Program-made: the position numbers and the translations under genes
Part shown: piece by piece, positions 60,363-64,000 of the stretch
Layout: each line of letters begins with the position of its first letter
Numbering within the stretch: position 1 is the stretch's first letter
Source: Lachnoclostridium sp. Marseille-P6806
GTDB lineage: Bacteria; Bacillota; Clostridia; Lachnospirales; Lachnospiraceae
Length of the DNA: 64,000 nucleotides
Direction of reading: 5' to 3'
NCBI RefSeq assembly: GCF_900625025.1
Contig: NZ_LR130576.1
Span: 1 to 64,000 of the forward strand
The notes under the pieces: generated by a model
The model's input: only the letters and a program-made list of their open reading frames with translations
What the model was told of the DNA's origin: nothing
Databases searched by the model: none

Positions 60363-60812
60363 TCATTTCACCATTTCCGCCAGCTGCTCCATCACGCGCT
60401 CCGTCTCCTCACCCGTTCTTACGGCTGCAAAAATCGTATCGTCCCCGGCGATGCAGCCTGCCAGTCCCGGAAGCTGCAGCTCATCGAGCGCCACTGCGCA
60501 GGCCATCGCCATGCCCGACACGGTGTGGAGAACGATGATGTTCTGCGCTCTGACCATCGAGACATAGGCCTCGCGCAGCACACGGATATACTTGTCCGTC
60601 ATGTGCCCGTCCTCCGACCGGAGAACCACGTATTTCTGGTGTCCCTGTCCGGTCTGCACCTTTGTCAGGCCCAGTGCGCGGATGTCCCGCGATACCGTCG
60701 CCTGCGTGACATTGTAGCCGCTGCGCCGCAGTTCGTCCGCAAGCTCTTCCTGCGTCTCGATGTCGCGGCTCTCGATGATCTGTATGATTCTGGCATGTCT
60801 GTCTTTTTTCAT
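60363..60812 (-). CDS. argR: Arginine repressor ArgR/AhrC
   Basis: A 149-residue regulator that binds arginine as hexamer and represses the arginine genes. The winged-helix N-terminal domain has RHARIIQIIESRDIETQEEL and the recognition helix QATVSRDIRALGL; the C-terminal arginine-binding domain has VLHTVSGMAMACAVALDELQ and GCIAGDDTIFAAV. The ATG at 60812 follows GGAG by 11 bases. The frame is open back through R1 copy G to 61013, but that part is repeat. Likely targets are the argC/argG promoters here. Confidence 0.94.
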   Translation of the reverse strand: MKKDRHARIIQIIESRDIETQEELADELRRSGYNVTQATVSRDIRALGLTKVQTGQGHQKYVVLRSEDGHMTDKYIRVLREAYVSMVRAQNIIVLHTVSGMAMACAVALDELQLPGLAGCIAGDDTIFAAVRTGEETERVMEQLAEMVK

Positions 60813-60835
60813 TGACGGCAAATCTCCATGGCAAT

Positions 60836-61060
60836 CCCTTATGCCGATGCACTTTGTGCAAGGCACGCGCCGCAAAATCCGCGCAGGCGGTTTTGCGGCT
60901 GCGATGGGGGCTATTTGGGCTTGGGCACAAATAGCCGTGCGCAAAATCTCTGCGCCGGCGCGCAGAGATGCGAGCCGCTTCGCGTCTCGTGCCGTCCCAC
61001 TACGTAACAGCACTTTTCGTTCACGGAATAAATCAGCGCATCAGCATGATTTTTCACACT
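60836..61060 (-). repeat. R1 repeat copy G (upstream of argR), full length
   Basis: On the minus strand GTGTGAAAAATCATGCTGAT, the CCGTGAACGAAAAGTGCTGT module, GCGCCGGCGCAGAGA, the GGCTATTTG...CAAATAGCC hairpin, the CCGCAAAACCGCC...GGATTTTGCGG hairpin, GCGTGCCTTGCACAAAGTGC and ATCGGCATAAGGGATT follow in the order of copy D. It fills the nadK-argR gap. The GTG frame stops at a TAG inside the third hairpin. Confidence 0.9.
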
Positions 61061-61069
61061 AAAAGCATC

Positions 61070-61903
61070 CTACCCGGTCATTTTCCGGTGGAGTGTCTCC
61101 AGAAAGCTCCTCTGGCTGAGTTTCACGATCCGGACCGTTCTCCTGTCCCTGCAGACGCGTATTTCATCTCCCGGATGGACGATCCGACGGCTCCCGCTCC
61201 CGTCAAAATCGACCTCTACCTGCGCGTTCTCTCCCTCCCGGCTCTGCCCGATCACGATGGAGATCACGTCCTCCGCCGAGAGAACGATGCTGCGGGCATT
61301 CAGGGTATGCGGACAGATCGGTGTCAGCAGAAGAGCCCGGGCCGACGGCTCGACGATCGGTCCCCCCGCAGACATATTGTAACCGGTAGAGCCGGTCGGC
61401 GTCGAGACAATCACTCCGTCCGCCTGAAAGGTATTGAGATACTGTCCGTTGACGTATATCGCGTAGGAGACCATCTGCAGGGACCCGAAGCGCGTGATCG
61501 CCACGTCGTTCAGCGCGTGATCGGCGCGGCTCTCCCCGTTGACCACACCCTCGAGCATCATGCGCTCCTCGATCAGATAGTCTCCGGAGAGAAGCTGCCT
61601 CAGCGCCTGCTCCCAGCCGTTTTTCTCAATCTCGGCAAGGTAGCCCAGCGTCCCGAGGTTGATTCCGAGGAGAGGCACGCCGCGATCCACGTTCTCCCGC
61701 GCGGCCTGCAGCATGGTGCCGTCTCCGCCGAGCACCAGAATGCAGTCCGTATGGTCGCCGGGGCTTTTTTTTGCGCCGTCCGGCGTTTCACAGGCAAAAC
61801 GGCAGCGCTTTCCCCGGGCCTCAAGAAAATCGGCAATTCTCCGCTGATACCAAAGCTCCGGGTCCTTATTCGTATTTGTGATGATAAAGAACTCTTCCAT
61901 CAT
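61070..61903 (-). CDS. nadK: NAD kinase
   Basis: Phosphorylates NAD to NADP. The 277-residue protein has LVLGGDGTMLQAARE with the catalytic GGDG, LGINLGTLGYLAEIE, and the NAD-binding VSTPTGSTGYNMSAGGPIVE. The start ATG overlaps the tlyA stop (ATGATG). Third gene of the dxs-tlyA-nadK cluster. Confidence 0.96.
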   Translation of the reverse strand: MMEEFFIITNTNKDPELWYQRRIADFLEARGKRCRFACETPDGAKKSPGDHTDCILVLGGDGTMLQAARENVDRGVPLLGINLGTLGYLAEIEKNGWEQALRQLLSGDYLIEERMMLEGVVNGESRADHALNDVAITRFGSLQMVSYAIYVNGQYLNTFQADGVIVSTPTGSTGYNMSAGGPIVEPSARALLLTPICPHTLNARSIVLSAEDVISIVIGQSREGENAQVEVDFDGSGSRRIVHPGDEIRVCRDRRTVRIVKLSQRSFLETLHRKMTG

Positions 61904-62754
61904 GCCTGCCGATCCAGCTCCTCGTGCGCCGCTCCGACCAGCGCCGCGATGCTCCCGTCCGTAAGCTCCGTCCTCTCCCCCGCGCCGCCGAGCCACAGGA
62001 GATACTCGATGTTTCCCTCCGGCCCGCGGATCGGGGAATAATCAAGTCCCCGCACACAAAATCCCGCTGCTTCCGCATATTCCGCGACGCGCCGGATCAC
62101 CCCTTCGTGAACGGCCGGATCGCGGACGACGCCCTTTTTCCCGACCCTGTCGCGGCCCGCCTCAAACTGCGGCTTGATGAGGCATACCATCTCTCCCTCC
62201 ATAGGGAGAATATCCCGCGCTGCCGGTAAAATTTTTGAAAGAGAGATAAAGGACACGTCGCAGGAGGCAAATTCCGGAAGCGCTGCCGGATCCTCTCCGC
62301 CGGCCTTTTCATCGGCTTCCTCAAGCTCCCTACGGGTAAGATAGCGGAAATTCGTCTTTTCCATACACACAACCCGGGGGTCGTTCCTCAGCTTCCAGTC
62401 GAGCTGCCCGTAGCCCACGTCGATCGCATAGACCCGCGCGGCGCCGTTTATCAGCATACAATCCGTAAAGCCTCCGGTGGATGCGCCGATGTCCATGCAG
62501 GTTTTCCCTCTGAGGGAAATGGGAAATACCGCGAGCGCCTTTTCCAGCTTGAGCCCGCCCCGGCTCACATACCGCAGCGCCTGCCCCCGGATCTCAATCG
62601 CCGTATGCTCCGGGTCCGGGTCAAAGCCGGTTCCCGCCTTGTCCTCCCTCTGCCCGTTCACATATACGATGCCGGCCATGATACAGGCCTTTGCTTTTTC
62701 CCGGGTCGGCGCGAGGCCGCGCTCCATCAGAAGAATATCCAGACGAGTTTTCAA
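61900..62754 (-). CDS. tlyA: TlyA-type rRNA 2'-O-methyltransferase
   Basis: A 284-residue protein with an N-terminal S4 RNA-binding domain (MERGLAPTREKAKACIMAGI) and a FtsJ-like methyltransferase: GASTGGFTDCML SAM site, VGYGQLDWKLRNDPRV and CDVSFISLSKI. The TTG at 62754, overlapping the dxs stop and six bases after GGAG, gives the family N-terminus KTRLDILLMERG and is preferred over a GTG at 62766. TlyA methylates 16S and 23S rRNA in some species; which sites apply here is unknown. Confidence 0.9.
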   Translation of the reverse strand: MKTRLDILLMERGLAPTREKAKACIMAGIVYVNGQREDKAGTGFDPDPEHTAIEIRGQALRYVSRGGLKLEKALAVFPISLRGKTCMDIGASTGGFTDCMLINGAARVYAIDVGYGQLDWKLRNDPRVVCMEKTNFRYLTRRELEEADEKAGGEDPAALPEFASCDVSFISLSKILPAARDILPMEGEMVCLIKPQFEAGRDRVGKKGVVRDPAVHEGVIRRVAEYAEAAGFCVRGLDYSPIRGPEGNIEYLLWLGGAGERTELTDGSIAALVGAAHEELDRQA

Positions 62755-64000
62755 ATTGATCTCCACGCGGATGCCACGCGCTCCGCCGCCGATTCGGCAT
62801 CGATGCCGCATTCTTTCCGAAGCTGCGGGACTCCTCCGTGCCGGACAAAGCTGTCCTCAATTCCGATGTTGCAGACGGAAACGCCTGCGTTCCCCGATGT
62901 AAAATACTGATCCACCGCCTCGCCGTAGCCACCGCGCAGCTCATTCTCCTCTATCGTGACAATCAGACGGTGCGTCCGGCACAGGGCATCCAGCAGCTCT
63001 GTATCAAGCGGCTTCACAAAGCGGGCGTTCACCAGCGAGCAGGAAAGGCCGCGCGCCCGGAGCAGCTCGCGGACCCGAACCGCCTCCCCGACCATATGTC
63101 CCACCGCAAGAAGAGCGATATCCTTTTCCTCATACAGAAGCTCCGACCGTCCGTATTCCACCGGCTGACGGAAGCTCTCAAGGCCGTCGTAGGCCTCGCC
63201 TCTCGGATAGCGCAGGGCGACCGGCCCGTCACAGACTACCGCAAATTTCATCATGTCCGAAAGCTCCCACTTGTTTTTGGGCGCCATGACCGTCATATTC
63301 GGCGCAGAGCTCAGGAATGAAAGGTCAAAGATCCCCTGATGGGTCTCGCCGTCCGCCCCTACAAGTCCCGCCCGGTCCACACAGAAAATCACATGGAGCT
63401 TCTGTATGCAGACGTCATGGATAATCTGATCATAGGCCCTCTGCAGAAACGATGAGTAAATACAGACGACCGGGATCATTCCCCCCGCCGCAAGCCCCGC
63501 CGCAAAGGTCACAGCATGCTGCTCCGCGATGCCGACGTCAAAAAAGCGCTCGGGGTAGAGCATGCGGAAGCGCTTCAGCCCCACGCCGTCCCCCATGGCC
63601 GCCGTGATCGCCACGATCTTCGGATTGCGCTGCCCCTGCTTGACCATGACCGTCGAGAACACATCTGTCCAGTCCGCCCTTGTCTTCTGGCTCTTCGGAA
63701 GTCCTGTCCGGATATCAAAGGGACCGGTCCCGTGAAATCTGGCCGGATGATTCTCCGCCGGCTCATAGCCCTTTCCCTTGCGCGTCACCACATGGATCAG
63801 CACGCACTTGTTGATACGCCGGGCATCCTGCAGCACGCGGAGCATGGAGTTCACGTCGTGGCCGTCCACCGGCCCCAGATAGGTGATGCCGAGATCCTCG
63901 AAATACATACCGGGAATCATGAGCTGCTTGATGGAATTCTTCGCCCTCCGGATTACGCTCACCGCCTTGGGCTGACGGTCGTTGATCGAATAGTAGACCT
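62751..64000 (-). CDS. dxs: 1-deoxy-D-xylulose-5-phosphate synthase (C-terminal two thirds)
   Basis: First enzyme of the MEP isoprenoid pathway, using thiamine diphosphate. The visible part runs from VYYSINDRQPKAVSVIRRAK to the natural stop. It includes GPVDGHDVNSML, FFDVGIAEQHAVTFAAGLAA with the transketolase-like catalytic glutamate, the CVDRAGLVGADGETHQGIFD segment and the C-terminal domain. The frame is open at base 64000, so the N-terminus lies outside. First visible gene of the cluster with tlyA, nadK, argR and recN. Confidence 0.96.
   Translation of the reverse strand, partial: VYYSINDRQPKAVSVIRRAKNSIKQLMIPGMYFEDLGITYLGPVDGHDVNSMLRVLQDARRINKCVLIHVVTRKGKGYEPAENHPARFHGTGPFDIRTGLPKSQKTRADWTDVFSTVMVKQGQRNPKIVAITAAMGDGVGLKRFRMLYPERFFDVGIAEQHAVTFAAGLAAGGMIPVVCIYSSFLQRAYDQIIHDVCIQKLHVIFCVDRAGLVGADGETHQGIFDLSFLSSAPNMTVMAPKNKWELSDMMKFAVVCDGPVALRYPRGEAYDGLESFRQPVEYGRSELLYEEKDIALLAVGHMVGEAVRVRELLRARGLSCSLVNARFVKPLDTELLDALCRTHRLIVTIEENELRGGYGEAVDQYFTSGNAGVSVCNIGIEDSFVRHGGVPQLRKECGIDAESAAERVASAWRSI

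Noticed and set aside
3801-61060. R1 as an insertion sequence or CRISPR repeat
   Set aside because: No transposase frame, no constant ends with target duplication seen, and no regular spacers between copies.

Overview
The window looks like the chromosome of a GC-rich, spore-forming Clostridia member, most like Lachnospiraceae. The evidence is the dxs-tlyA-nadK-argR-recN cluster, a WalRK-like two-component operon followed by a GerMN-domain protein, DUF5721 and DUF1294 proteins, and a separate pyrI next to pyrB. Strong GGAGG ribosome sites are common. I see no rRNA, tRNA or CRISPR array.

Layout. At 1-33 a leftward gene begins under a near-consensus promoter. Then come glyA, a PAP2-like membrane protein, a GT2 glycosyltransferase, mutY, a DUF1653 protein, holA, a C39-like protein and comEC (264-10009). 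Next are a GerMN protein with a WalK/WalR-like pair, and comEA (10073-14436). The arginine operon argC-GNAT-argJ-argB-argD plus a coupled solute-binding protein (14576-21126) is divergent from argG (21400-22698). After DUF1294 and DUF5721 genes come pyrB and pyrI, a small membrane protein, a coiled-coil protein, trmD with an abnormal tail, and an LDH-family gene (to 29308). Two related lipoproteins, an SPFH protein and a ribbon-helix-helix protein follow. A sulfatase/LplABC-type sugar-import locus with an AraC regulator and an epimerase occupies 34697-41807.

A foreign-looking island lies at about 42042-52604. Its cargo is an AraC regulator, an ECF importer (EcfT, fused EcfA, MptD-like S component) and two ABC half-transporters. 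It is flanked by a recombinase remnant and by truncated and fused pieces of a conjugative element. The core resumes with rlmD, a small acidic membrane protein, pcrA, an SPFH/zinc-ribbon protein, recN, argR, nadK, tlyA and dxs, which runs off the window.

The most striking undescribed feature is a modular, hairpin-rich repeat, called R1 here. Nine full or partial copies were read directly. All nine point the same way as the gene that follows, and eight end at its ribosome-binding site and start codon. Some carry their own GGAGG-GTG start and open frame. One copy coincides with loss of the normal trmD stop, so that trmD reads on across the start of the next gene. R1 looks like a mobile or recombining 5'-UTR cassette.

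Functional links: ArgR, encoded at 60363-60812, probably controls the argC/argG divergent promoters, which carry ARG-box-like sites. The sugar locus probably imports a sulfated glycan piece that is desulfated in the cytoplasm.
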